Shown here: piece by piece, positions 1 through 11,607 of the stretch
Layout of the letters: every line of letters starts with the position of its first letter
Position numbering within the stretch: position 1 is the stretch's first letter
Position numbers and translations under genes: made by a program
DNA from: Arthrobacter wenxiniae
GTDB taxonomy: Bacteria; Actinomycetota; Actinomycetes; Actinomycetales; Micrococcaceae
Reading direction: 5' to 3'
Assembly (NCBI RefSeq): GCF_013376105.1
Contig: NZ_JAAMFM010000040.1
Span: 1-36,329 of the forward strand
Length of the DNA stretch: 36,329 nt
The notes under the pieces: model-generated
Databases searched by the model: none
Seen by the model: the letters and a program-made list of their open reading frames with translations, nothing else
Told to the model about the DNA's origin: nothing

Positions 1-88
1 CTCAACGACCTAGCGAACCGCCGTATGCGAGGCCCGCACGTACGGTGGTGTGAGAGGAGGGGCGGGAAACCCGCCCCTCCTACTCGAT
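1..88 (+). mobile_element. 3' end of a group II intron (domains V and VI)
   Basis: Domain V is seen at 18-48. CCGCCGTA (18-25) pairs with TACGGTGG (41-48), and TGCG (26-29) pairs with CGCA (35-38), leaving the expected two-base bulge C39-G40. The catalytic triad position reads CGC (19-21), and its central G20 forms the characteristic G-U wobble with U46. After a three-base linker, domain VI begins: GAG (52-54) pairs with CTC (83-85), A82 is left unpaired as the branch-point adenosine, and a 12-bp perfect stem (55-66 with 70-81) is closed by an AAA loop. The intron would end at the AT of 87-88, which puts A82 seventh from the 3' end, as is usual. The domain V tip is a five-base loop rather than the usual eight-base GAAA-type cap, so the copy may be degenerate. 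Any reverse transcriptase/maturase gene lies outside the window. Confidence 0.8.
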
Positions 89-99
89 CCCGGGAGCAA

Positions 100-245
100 C
101 CGACGCTCCCGCAGGAGTGGGGGTGTTTGGGCCGACGCTCCCGCAGGAGTGGGGGTGTTTGGGCCGACGCTCCCGCAGGAGTGGGGGTGTTTGGGCCGAC
201 GCTCCCGCAGGAGTGGGGGTGTTTGGGCCGACGCTCCCGCAGGAG
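100..245. repeat. 32-bp tandem repeat, four full copies plus a partial fifth
   Basis: The period is exactly 32 bases. Units begin CCGACGCTCCCGCAGGAG at 100, 132, 164 and 196, and a truncated 18-base copy starts at 228. The full copies look identical. Each contains the small inverted repeat CTCC-CGCA-GGAG followed by GTGGGGGTGTTTGGG. The array begins 12 bases after the predicted 3' end of the group II intron, and its first unit supplies one arm of a 7-bp hairpin (91-97 with 105-111). There are no unique spacers, so it is not a CRISPR array. Function is unknown. Confidence 0.9.
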
Positions 246-560
246 CTCGAGATCAGGCGGCAATCGGGGCACGATTGCGTGAACCTTTGTCAGCCGAAAT
301 ACCGGCCGATGTCCGCACCGCTCGGTTGTGAAAACCTTCCTGCGGACCTGGTCGCCGCCGTGGAACTCACGCCGGTGACCGACCATCTCGGGGACGAGCG
401 CGTCCGCGTCGGGAAGGCAGGCTGGACCGTCGTGGAGGACGTGGCACTACAGGTGTGGGGACTGCGCGATTTCCGGTTGCTCGACCGGGCGGATGTTACT
501 GGTGGATCACGCAAGCGGCACCGTGGCCGCAGAAGGCCCCGGAGCCGCGGGCCGCCGCCG
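246..560. other. Intergenic stretch with a coding-like remnant on the plus strand
   Basis: This stretch separates the repeat array from the convergent YbaK-type gene. On the plus strand, from ATG 309 to about 505, one frame has strongly G/C-rich third positions and reads as ordinary globular protein (for example VVEDVALQVWGLRDF). No ribosome binding site is obvious before ATG 309. The frame runs on uninterrupted into the antisense of the next gene instead of stopping, and a change to another frame near 505 gives a more natural continuation. It may be the end of a gene broken by the neighbouring intron or repeat. I do not recognise the protein family and see no complete gene. Confidence 0.35.
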
Positions 561-1055
561 CTACTCCGGGACGGAAATGTCCGCCACGGTGGCGTCGAGG
601 GCGGATATGAGGGCGTCCGCCTCAACGAACATGCTGTAGCCGTGTTCGCCGGCACCCAGGGCCACGCGGCGCCCGGCTACGGTTTCGTCCACAAACACGG
701 GCCACGGCGTCGTGCTTCCCAAGGGCGTGATGGTGCCGCGCTCATAGCCGGTTGCGGCCAGGGCGGCGTCGGGCTTGGGCAATTGGAGCTTGTTCACGCC
801 GACCGCGGAGCGCAGCTTGGGCCAGGAGATGGACCGGCCCCCCGGGACCAGGGCGAACAGGAAGGTGCCGTCGCTGCGCTTGACCACCAGGGACTTCACG
901 ATGTCCGACGGTTCCACCCCAATCAGCGCGGCTGCCTCGGCCAGCGACCCGGCGGCCGGGCGGGGGATGATTTCCACCGCCAGACCCCGGGCGGCCGCGT
1001 CGGCAGCCACCCGGGAACGGCCGGTCGCCTCCCCATCCGGGTCCGTCGGGCTCAC
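561..1055 (-). CDS. YbaK/EbsC-type aminoacyl-tRNA deacylase
   Basis: Members of this family hydrolyse mischarged aminoacyl-tRNA, typically Cys-tRNA(Pro), or act as free-standing relatives of the prolyl-tRNA synthetase editing domain. The 164-residue product shows the family pattern: an amphipathic start, the segment GVEPSDIVKSLVVK with the conserved lysine at about residue 54, a VNKLQLPKP segment, the glycine-rich ERGTITPLG turn, and a C-terminal SMFVEADAL strand. The start chosen is GTG at 1055, because it overlaps the thiolase stop as GTGA and therefore implies translational coupling. An upstream ATG at 1106 would extend the protein into the thiolase gene with an unlikely Arg/Ala-rich sequence. 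The gene is second in a two-gene minus-strand unit. The exact tRNA substrate cannot be read from the sequence. Confidence 0.88.
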   Translation of the reverse strand: MSPTDPDGEATGRSRVAADAAARGLAVEIIPRPAAGSLAEAAALIGVEPSDIVKSLVVKRSDGTFLFALVPGGRSISWPKLRSAVGVNKLQLPKPDAALAATGYERGTITPLGSTTPWPVFVDETVAGRRVALGAGEHGYSMFVEADALISALDATVADISVPE

Positions 1056-2275
1056 TCGGCGTTCCGGTACAGCAGCAGCGCCTCGCCCTGCCCCCCGCCG
1101 CCGCACAGCGCCACGGCGGCCCGGCCGGATCCGCGCCGGTCCAGTTCAAGGGCGGCATGCAGGGCCAGCCGCGCCCCGGAGGTGCCGATGGGGTGGCCCA
1201 GGGCGATGGCCCCGCCGTGAATGTTGCACTTTGCCAGCGGGTAGTCCAGGTCCTGCAGCGACTGGACGGCCACGGACCCGAAGGCCTCGTTGATCTCGAT
1301 GAAGTCCAGTTCCTCGCTGCTCCACCCGGCCTTCTTCAGCGCGCTCTGGATGGCATGCGAGGGCTGCGAATGCAGCGAGTTGTCCGGTCCGGCCACCTGG
1401 CCCGGCGCGCCGACCGCCGCCAGCCAGCGCAGGCCGTGGGCCTCCGCGTAGGACCGGCTGGTCAGTACCATGGCGGCTGCGCCGTCGGACAAGGGGGACG
1501 AGTTGCCGGCCGTGATGGCGCCATCGGCGGAGAACGCCGGGCGCAGCGGGGCGAGGGACTCTAGCGTGGTCTGGGGACGGATGCCCTCGTCGCGGTTGAG
1601 GACCAGGGGGTCGCCCTTGCGCTGGGGCACGGTGACCGGGACGATCTCGCCGTCGAAGATGCCTGCCTCCTGCGCGGCTGCGGCCCTTTGGTGCGAAGCG
1701 GCGGCCACCTCGTCCTGGGCCGCGCGGCTGATGTTCAGCCGGATGTTGCCGCGTTCCGTGGACAGGCCCATGGACTCGCCGTCGAAGGCGTCGGTCAAGC
1801 CGTCGTGGGCTGCCACGTCCAGGGCCTGGACGGCGCCGTAACTCCAGCCCTGACGTGATCCCGGCAGGACATGGGGAGCCTGCGTCATCGACTCCTGGCC
1901 ACCGGCCACCACCACGTCAGCGTCGCCGCTGCGGATTATCCGGGCGGCGTCGATCACTGCCGTCAGGCCGGAAAGGCACACCTTGTTGATGGTCACGGCC
2001 GGCACGTTCCAGCCGATGCCGGCGCCCACGGAGCTTTGGCGGGCCGGGTTTTGGCCGGCGCCCGCCTGCAGCACGTGGCCCATGATGACATGGTCCACGT
2101 CCGCCGCCGCGACGCCGGAGCGCTCCAGCGCGGCGGCGATGGCCTTGGCACCAAGCTCGACGGCGGTGAACCCCGCCAGCTGCCCGTTCAGCCGTCCCTG
2201 CGGGGTGCGTGCCCCGGCCAGGATCACCACTTCCACTGAGTTCTTCCCGTTTGACGCATTGTCTTGTGCTGTCAT
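1052..2275 (-). CDS. Acetyl-CoA C-acetyltransferase (thiolase)
   Basis: The product has 407 residues, the usual size of a biosynthetic-type thiolase that condenses two acetyl-CoA to acetoacetyl-CoA or runs the reverse cleavage. The acyl-accepting cysteine lies in NKVCLSG (C100), the NEAF motif is at 329-332, the catalytic histidine is in GHPIGTSG (H361), and the second active-site cysteine is in CGGGGQGEA (C391). The canonical sequence after the first cysteine is usually GSG, so the Leu here is a minor variant. The start at 2275 has an AAGGAG ribosome binding site about ten bases upstream. The gene is divergent from rpoB and overlaps the following deacylase gene by four bases. Context does not say whether it serves beta-oxidation, ketone or polyester metabolism. 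Confidence 0.92.
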   Translation of the reverse strand: MTAQDNASNGKNSVEVVILAGARTPQGRLNGQLAGFTAVELGAKAIAAALERSGVAAADVDHVIMGHVLQAGAGQNPARQSSVGAGIGWNVPAVTINKVCLSGLTAVIDAARIIRSGDADVVVAGGQESMTQAPHVLPGSRQGWSYGAVQALDVAAHDGLTDAFDGESMGLSTERGNIRLNISRAAQDEVAAASHQRAAAAQEAGIFDGEIVPVTVPQRKGDPLVLNRDEGIRPQTTLESLAPLRPAFSADGAITAGNSSPLSDGAAAMVLTSRSYAEAHGLRWLAAVGAPGQVAGPDNSLHSQPSHAIQSALKKAGWSSEELDFIEINEAFGSVAVQSLQDLDYPLAKCNIHGGAIALGHPIGTSGARLALHAALELDRRGSGRAAVALCGGGGQGEALLLYRNAE

Positions 2276-2699
2276 GGCAGCCGCTCCTTACACATTTGTC
2301 CGCGCGGGTCACCCTTGACCTGCGCCGGGCCTCTAATTGAATCTAACAGCTTGGGCGGGCCGGAAATTTCCGTTACGGCGTCCTCCCGGGGGACGCCGGC
2401 ATTCGCGGGTGTGAGGTGCGGAACATCCATACTTGCGCATTTGGGCACCGTGCGCTAGACACGCGGGCCATATGCCTGTAGTGTAGTTCTTTGCGTATCC
2501 CTCTTTACCTTCAGCCTTCATATAGCGGTGGGCTTTGCTTCGGACTTGGGTTGGAACCGCACACGTCTTGGGAAGATTCAACTCCCATGGCGGGTGTTTT
2601 TGCAACTTCCGTTCAGCGTTCGTCTTGGTTTGATGACCAATCGACGAATCGGGTGAGGGTTCACATGAACAAGCCTGCAGGTCTGTGGAAGGATCCCTC
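2276..2699. other. Divergent thiolase/rpoB intergenic region and rpoB leader
   Basis: This gene-free stretch carries the start signals of the minus-strand thiolase and of rpoB. The best rpoB promoter candidate lies at 2433-2461 and would leave an untranslated leader of about 230 bases. Neither rplJ nor rplL, which precede rpoB in many bacteria, is present. Short open frames here have no ribosome binding site and no recognisable product. Confidence 0.6.
2433..2461 (+). promoter_or_regulatory. Candidate rpoB promoter
   Basis: A -35-like TTGCGC (2433-2438) and a -10-like TAGACA (2456-2461) are separated by 17 bases, close to the housekeeping sigma consensus of actinobacteria. It is the best-spaced pair seen upstream of rpoB. 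Predicted from sequence only. Confidence 0.45.
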
Positions 2700-5600
2700 T
2701 TGGTCGCCTCGAGCACCTCTAAAGTAAATAACGCTGCAACCGCTATCGATTCAAACAGCACTGACGGTGCAAAGAGTCGCCTCTCATTCGCCAAGATTCA
2801 CGAGCCCCTTGACGTGCCCAATCTGCTCGCACTCCAGACCGAGAGCTTTGACTGGCTCGTCGGCAACGAGCGCTGGCAGGGCCGCATGGAAACGGCCGTG
2901 AATGCCGGGGATGACAGCGTGGCCGTCACGTCCGGGCTGTCTGACATCTTCGAAGAGATCTCCCCGATTGAGGACTTCCAGGGCACCATGTCCCTGTCCT
3001 TCACGGAACCGGAGTTCGCCGACCCCAAGTTCACCGTTGACGAGTGCAAGGACCGCGACGCCACGTACGCCGCTCCGCTGTACGTCAAGGCTGAATTCAT
3101 GAACAACCTCACGGGTGAAATCAAGCAACAGACCGTGTTCATGGGCGATTTCCCGCTCATGACCAACAAGGGCACGTTTGTCATCAACGGCACCGAGCGT
3201 GTGGTTGTCTCCCAGCTGGTCCGTTCCCCGGGCGCGTACTTTGAGCGCACCGCGGACAAGACCAGCGACAAGGAAATCTTCACCGCCAAGATCATTCCCT
3301 CCCGCGGCGCCTGGTTCGAGCTGGAAATTGACAAGCGCGACCAGGTCGGCGTGCGCCTTGACCGAAAGCGCAAGCAGTCCGTCACCGTGCTGCTGAAGGC
3401 CCTGGGCTGGACCGAAGGCCAGATCCTGGAGGAGTTCGGCGAGTTCGACTCCATCCGCGCCACGCTGGAAAAGGATGCCACGACGGGCCGCGAGGACGCG
3501 CTGCTGGACATCTATCGCAAGCTGCGCCCGGGCGAGCCGCCCACCGTTGACGCCGCCGACGCGCTGCTGCACAACCTGTATTTCAACGCCAAGCGCTACG
3601 ACCTCGCCAAGGTTGGCCGCTACAAGATCAACCGCAAGCTGGGCATTGACCTGCCGCTGAGCAGCCCGGAAGCCTCCGTGCTGAGCGTGGACGACATCGT
3701 CGCCATGATCAAGTACCTGGTGACCCTGCACGCCGGCGGCAAGACCACCAAGGGCAAGCGCGACGGCGCCGAGGTTGACCTCCGCGTGGACGTGGACGAC
3801 ATCGACCACTTCGGCAACCGCCGCATCCGCGCGGTCGGCGAGCTCATCGAGAACCAGGTCCGCACGGGCCTGTCCCGCATGGAGCGCGTTGTGCGCGAGC
3901 GCATGACCACCCAGGACGTCGAGGCCATCACGCCGCAGACGCTGATCAACATCCGCCCGGTGGTTGCCGCGATCAAGGAGTTCTTCGGAACCTCCCAGCT
4001 CTCGCAGTTCATGGACCAGAACAACCCGCTGGCCGGCCTGACGCACAAGCGCCGTCTCTCCGCGCTGGGCCCGGGCGGCTTGTCCCGCGACCGTGCCGGC
4101 ATGGAAGTCCGTGACGTCCACCCGTCCCACTACGGGCGCATGTGCCCCATTGAAACCCCTGAAGGCCCGAACATTGGCCTGATCGGGTCCCTGGCCTCCT
4201 ACGGCCGCATCAACCCGTTCGGCTTCATTGAGACCCCGTACCGCCGGGTCAAGGACGGCGTCGTCTCCGACGAGGTCGACTACCTGACGGCCGACGACGA
4301 GGTTGACGTTGTCATCGCCCAGGCCAACGCGCCGCTCGATGACGACAACCACTTCACCGAGGAATCCGTGCTGGTCCGCCAGCGCGGCGGTGGCGGCGAG
4401 CCCGTCCTGATCCCGGCCGACGAGGTCGAGTACATGGACGTCTCCCCGCGCCAGATGGTGTCCGTGGCCACGGCCCTGATCCCCTTCCTGGAGCACGACG
4501 ACGCCAACCGCGCCTTGATGGGTGCGAACATGCAGCGCCAGGCCGTGCCGCTGGTCCAGTCCGAGGCCCCGTTTGTGGGCACCGGCATGGAGCGCGCCAC
4601 GGCTGTTGACGCCGGCGACGTGGTCATCGCCAAGAAGGCCGGCGTGGTCTCCGAGGTCTCCGCCGACATCGTCGTCATGCTGAACGACGACGGCACGGAA
4701 ACCAACTACCCGATCGCCAAGTACCAGCGTTCCAACCAGGGCACCGCCTACAACCAGCGTGTCCTCGCCTCCGAGGGCCAGCGCCTGGAGGTCGGCGGCA
4801 TCATCGCCGACGGTCCGGCAACGGACATGGGCGAACTCGCCCTGGGCAAGAACCTCCTGGTGGCCTTCATGTCCTGGGAAGGACACAACTACGAGGATGC
4901 CATCATCCTCTCCCAGCGCATCGTTGCCGAAGACGTGCTCTCCTCGATCCACATCGAAGAGCACGAGATCGACGCCCGCGACACCAAGCTCGGTGCCGAG
5001 GAAATCACCCGGGACATCCCGAACGTTTCCGAGGAAATCCTGGCCGGCCTGGACGAGCGCGGCATCATCCACATCGGTGCAGAGGTAGAGGCCGGCGACA
5101 TCCTGGTTGGCAAGGTCACCCCCAAGGGTGAAACCGAGCTGACCCCGGAGGAACGCCTGCTCCGTGCCATCTTCGGCGAGAAGAGCCGCGAGGTCCGCGA
5201 CACCTCATTGAAGGTTCCCCACGGCGAGTCGGGCACCGTCATCGGCGTCCGGGTCTTTGACCGCGACTCCGACGACGACCTGCCCCCCGGCGTGAACCAG
5301 CTGGTCCGCGTGTACGTGGCCAACAAGCGCAAGATCACCGATGGTGACAAGCTTGCCGGCCGCCACGGCAACAAGGGTGTCATCTCCAAGATCCTGCCGA
5401 TCGAGGACATGCCGTTCCTGGCCGACGGAACCCCCGTCGACATCGTCCTGAACCCGCTGGGTGTTCCGGGACGCATGAACGTGGGCCAGGTGCTTGAAAC
5501 GCACCTCGGCTGGGTTGCCAAGACCGGCTGGAAGATTGAAGGCGAGCCGGAATGGGTGCAGAAGCTCCCGAACCTGCCGCGTGAAATCGGCCAGACCAAG

Positions 5601-6218
5601 GTTGCGACCCCCGTGTTCGACGGTGCCCGTGAAGAGGAAATCACCGGCCTGCTCGACTCCACGAACGTGACCCGCGACGGCGACCGCCTGATCGACTCCT
5701 CCGGCAAGACCCGCCTGTTTGACGGCCGCTCCGGCGAGCCCTTCCCGGACCCGGTGTCCGTGGGCTACATGTACATCCTCAAGCTCCACCACCTGGTGGA
5801 TGACAAGATCCATGCCCGCTCCACCGGCCCGTACTCCATGATCACCCAGCAGCCCCTGGGCGGTAAGGCCCAGTTCGGCGGCCAGCGCTTCGGTGAGATG
5901 GAAGTGTGGGCCCTGGAGGCCTACGGTGCGGCTTACACGCTGCAGGAACTGCTCACGATCAAGTCCGACGACATTCACGGCCGCGTGAAGGTTTACGAGG
6001 CGATCGTCAAGGGCGAGAACATTCCGGAGCCGGGCATCCCCGAGTCCTTCAAGGTTCTCATCAAGGAAATGCAGTCGCTGTGCCTGAACGTGGAAGTCCT
6101 TTCCACCGACGGAACCACGATTGAGATGCGTGACTCGGATGAAGAAGTCTTCCGGGCCGCGGAGGAGCTGGGCATCGACCTGTCACGGGCCGAGCCGAAC
6201 TCTGTCGAAGAAGTCTAG
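2700..6218 (+). CDS. rpoB: DNA-directed RNA polymerase beta subunit
   Basis: This is the beta subunit of RNA polymerase, which forms one half of the active-site cleft. The start chosen is TTG 2700 (MVASSTS..., 1172 residues), because GGAAGGA at 2687-2693 sits six bases before it; an in-frame GTG at 2685 would fall across that binding site. The rifampicin-determining region is intact: [10 protein letters not shown] has the key Asp at 439, [10 protein letters not shown] has His 449, and Ser 454 follows. All match the sensitive type (E. coli D516, H526, S531). Further landmarks are the [20 protein letters not shown] segment, the [12 protein letters not shown] segment and the C-terminal [17 protein letters not shown] block that contacts beta'. 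The gene is followed 105 bases later by rpoC. Confidence 0.98.
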   Translation: MVASSTSKVNNAATAIDSNSTDGAKSRLSFAKIHEPLDVPNLLALQTESFDWLVGNERWQGRMETAVNAGDDSVAVTSGLSDIFEEISPIEDFQGTMSLSFTEPEFADPKFTVDECKDRDATYAAPLYVKAEFMNNLTGEIKQQTVFMGDFPLMTNKGTFVINGTERVVVSQLVRSPGAYFERTADKTSDKEIFTAKIIPSRGAWFELEIDKRDQVGVRLDRKRKQSVTVLLKALGWTEGQILEEFGEFDSIRATLEKDATTGREDALLDIYRKLRPGEPPTVDAADALLHNLYFNAKRYDLAKVGRYKINRKLGIDLPLSSPEASVLSVDDIVAMIKYLVTLHAGGKTTKGKRDGAEVDLRVDVDDIDHFGNRRIRAVGELIENQVRTGLSRMERVVRERMTTQDVEAITPQTLINIRPVVAAIKEFFGTSQLSQFMDQNNPLAGLTHKRRLSALGPGGLSRDRAGMEVRDVHPSHYGRMCPIETPEGPNIGLIGSLASYGRINPFGFIETPYRRVKDGVVSDEVDYLTADDEVDVVIAQANAPLDDDNHFTEESVLVRQRGGGGEPVLIPADEVEYMDVSPRQMVSVATALIPFLEHDDANRALMGANMQRQAVPLVQSEAPFVGTGMERATAVDAGDVVIAKKAGVVSEVSADIVVMLNDDGTETNYPIAKYQRSNQGTAYNQRVLASEGQRLEVGGIIADGPATDMGELALGKNLLVAFMSWEGHNYEDAIILSQRIVAEDVLSSIHIEEHEIDARDTKLGAEEITRDIPNVSEEILAGLDERGIIHIGAEVEAGDILVGKVTPKGETELTPEERLLRAIFGEKSREVRDTSLKVPHGESGTVIGVRVFDRDSDDDLPPGVNQLVRVYVANKRKITDGDKLAGRHGNKGVISKILPIEDMPFLADGTPVDIVLNPLGVPGRMNVGQVLETHLGWVAKTGWKIEGEPEWVQKLPNLPREIGQTKVATPVFDGAREEEITGLLDSTNVTRDGDRLIDSSGKTRLFDGRSGEPFPDPVSVGYMYILKLHHLVDDKIHARSTGPYSMITQQPLGGKAQFGGQRFGEMEVWALEAYGAAYTLQELLTIKSDDIHGRVKVYEAIVKGENIPEPGIPESFKVLIKEMQSLCLNVEVLSTDGTTIEMRDSDEEVFRAAEELGIDLSRAEPNSVEEV

Positions 6219-6226
6219 TAGGAGAG

Positions 6227-6254
6227 GACGGCGGCACCCAGCCGTGCCGCCGTC
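6227..6254 (+). terminator. GC-rich hairpin between rpoB and rpoC
   Basis: GACGGCGGCAC (6227-6237) pairs perfectly over 11 bases with GTGCCGCCGTC (6244-6254) around a six-base loop. GAGAG upstream can pair with CTCTC downstream to extend it. There is no T-tract, so it may be an attenuator, an RNA processing site or a stabilising element rather than a full terminator. Confidence 0.5.
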
Positions 6255-6323
6255 GCACCTCTCGCTTCCTCCCGTACCCGCCTAGACATTCAGACTTAGA
6301 GAATTAGAGAGAACAGGACCCCT

Positions 6324-10226
<3,903 letters not shown>

Positions 10227-10247
10227 CACGACCAGCTGTTGATGCGG

Positions 10248-10280
10248 GCGGTGGGCCACCTTTGAAAGGTGACCCACCGC
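10248..10280 (+). terminator. Candidate rpoC terminator hairpin
   Basis: GCGGTGGG (10248-10255) pairs with CCCACCGC (10273-10280). Inside, after one C/A mismatch, CACC pairs with GGTG around TTTGAAA. There is no strong T-tract, so termination may be partial. Confidence 0.55.
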
Positions 10281-10416
10281 CGTCGTGCCTTAACAAACAG
10301 CATGCCTACCTGGCGTAAGCCCCGGACATCCCGAGGCCCGCGGGAAGCAGCTCGCGGCCACCTTGAGGCACCCTCCGACGGATGCGGGCGTCGATTGGGA
10401 GCCCCGGTCCCCGCCA

Positions 10417-10425
10417 TGCTAGAGT
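10417..10425 (+). promoter_or_regulatory. Candidate str-operon promoter (extended -10)
   Basis: TGCTAGAGT is an extended -10 element (TGn plus TAGAGT). A weak -35-like TTGGGA lies at 10395-10400 with a 19-base gap. The rpsL leader would be roughly 245 bases long. Predicted from sequence only. Confidence 0.4.
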
Positions 10426-10470
10426 GGGTGTTAATTGTTAGTGTGGCAGTGGATAAGAGCGCCCGTTTTG

Positions 10471-10499
10471 CGGGAATTCCAGTTTCTCGGGAATTCCAG
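10471..10499. repeat. Direct repeat with GGAATTCC palindromes in the rpsL leader
   Basis: CGGGAATTCCAG occurs twice, at 10471-10482 and 10488-10499, with a 17-base period. Each copy contains the 8-bp palindrome GGAATTCC. The spacing is less than two helical turns. It could be a tandem protein-binding site or an RNA element in the leader; function is unknown. Confidence 0.5.
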
Positions 10500-10678
10500 G
10501 GGAAACGGTTCGCGGGTCCGGGTTGTACGGTTCTTGTACAGCGAATGCCACATTTTTGCATGCCTAGGCGCTGTGAAGTCGCCGAGTCTGCGACTACCAG
10601 TAAACGGCTCATCCCTGGCGCACGCCGGCAGGGGGAGCGACACGAGAGCATCTCGAGAAAACAACGGAGAACACGAAA

Positions 10679-11053
10679 GTGCCTACGATTAACCAGCTGG
10701 TCCGCAAGGGCCGGACACCCAAGGTCACCAAGACCAAGGCTCCCGCACTGAAGGGCAGCCCCATGCGACGCGGCGTTTGCACCCGCGTCTACACCACCAC
10801 CCCGAAGAAGCCGAACTCGGCCCTGCGCAAGGTTGCCCGTGTCCGCCTCAACGGCGGCGTGGAAGTCACCGCCTACATTCCCGGCGTGGGCCACAACCTG
10901 CAGGAGCACTCCATCGTGCTCGTGCGCGGAGGCCGTGTGAAGGACCTTCCCGGTGTTCGCTACAAGATCGTCCGCGGCGCGTTGGATACCCAGGGCGTCA
11001 AGAACCGCAAGCAGGCCCGCAGCCGCTACGGTGCAAAGATGGAGAAGAAGTAA
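10679..11053 (+). CDS. rpsL: 30S ribosomal protein S12
   Basis: S12 (124 residues) sits at the decoding centre and controls accuracy. The GTG start has GGAG ten bases upstream and gives the conserved [12 protein letters not shown]. The streptomycin-related loops are of the sensitive type: [11 protein letters not shown] with K43, and [12 protein letters not shown] with K88 followed by D89, the residue that is methylthiolated in many bacteria. It is the first gene of rpsL-rpsG-fusA-tuf and is separated from rpsG by a single base. Confidence 0.97.
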   Translation: MPTINQLVRKGRTPKVTKTKAPALKGSPMRRGVCTRVYTTTPKKPNSALRKVARVRLNGGVEVTAYIPGVGHNLQEHSIVLVRGGRVKDLPGVRYKIVRGALDTQGVKNRKQARSRYGAKMEKK

Positions 11054-11054
11054 T

Positions 11055-11525
11055 ATGCCTCGCAAGGGTCCGGCCCCCAAGCGGCCGCTAGTTGTAGATC
11101 CCGTATACGGTTCCCCCCTGGTCACGCAGCTGATCAACAAGGTTCTGGTCGACGGCAAGAAGTCCACCGCGGAGCGCATCGTTTACGGTGCCCTCGAGGG
11201 TGTCCGTGAGAAGACGGGCAGCGACCCCGTTGCCGCCCTGAAGAAGGCCATGGAGAACATCAAGCCGAGCCTTGAGGTGAAGTCCCGCCGCGTTGGTGGC
11301 GCCACCTACCAGGTTCCGGTTGAGGTCAAGCCCGGGCGTCAGACCGCCCTTGCCCTGCGCTGGCTGGTCGGCTACTCGAAAGCCCGCCGCGAAAAGACCA
11401 TGACCGAGCGCCTGCGCAACGAGGTTCTGGATGCCTCGAACGGCCTTGGTGCCGCTGTCAAGCGTCGCGAAGATACCCACAAGATGGCCGAGTCCAACAA
11501 GGCATTCGCCCATTACCGCTGGTAA
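11055..11525 (+). CDS. rpsG: 30S ribosomal protein S7
   Basis: S7 (156 residues) nucleates assembly of the 30S head and lies near the E site. The ATG one base after the rpsL stop gives the standard [11 protein letters not shown] start; an upstream in-frame start would run inside rpsL and is rejected. The conserved core is seen in [18 protein letters not shown] and in the [14 protein letters not shown] segment, and the C-terminus [12 protein letters not shown] is normal. S7 is the classical autoregulator of the str operon in E. coli; whether that holds here cannot be seen. Confidence 0.97.
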   Translation: MPRKGPAPKRPLVVDPVYGSPLVTQLINKVLVDGKKSTAERIVYGALEGVREKTGSDPVAALKKAMENIKPSLEVKSRRVGGATYQVPVEVKPGRQTALALRWLVGYSKARREKTMTERLRNEVLDASNGLGAAVKRREDTHKMAESNKAFAHYRW

Positions 11526-11540
11526 CTAGAGCCGTGAGGG

Positions 11541-11574
11541 CGGTTCCCGGCGCCCGAGGCGCCGCAGGGAACCG
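11541..11574 (+). terminator. Hairpin between rpsG and fusA
   Basis: CGGTTCCCGGCGCC (11541-11554) pairs with GGCGCC and GGGAACCG on the 3' side (ending 11574), with a three-base bulge GCA. There is no T-tract. It may modulate the ratio of ribosomal proteins to EF-G or mark a processing site; a full stop is unlikely because fusA follows 33 bases later. Confidence 0.4.
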
Positions 11575-11607
11575 TCCGCAAGCTCATCTCTAGAAAAGGG
11601 AGAAACC

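Larger units (their letters stand above)
10227..10678. other. rpoC-rpsL intergenic region
   Basis: This 452-base gene-free stretch ends the rpoBC unit and starts the str operon. It holds a terminator-like hairpin (10248-10280), an extended -10 promoter candidate (10417-10425), and a 12-base direct repeat CGGGAATTCCAG at 10471-10482 and 10488-10499, each copy containing the palindrome GGAATTCC. The remaining long leader has no recognisable reading frame of its own. Confidence 0.6.

Noticed and set aside
100-245. CRISPR array
   Set aside because: Repeats are directly adjacent without spacers, and no cas genes are nearby.
117-1220. One continuous plus-strand protein through the repeats and across the deacylase gene
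   Set aside because: The frame reads through the tandem repeat and the antisense of a real gene. Only the part at about 309-505 looks coding.
2491-2727. Short gene of 78 codons in the rpoB leader
   Set aside because: It overlaps the rpoB start in another frame, has no good binding site and resembles no known leader peptide.
2784-5072. Long open frame of 762 codons on the minus strand opposite rpoB
   Set aside because: It lies wholly antisense to a well-conserved gene. Long antisense frames arise from the G/C bias at third positions, and the translation is Val/Asp/Leu/Gly-rich without recognisable motifs.
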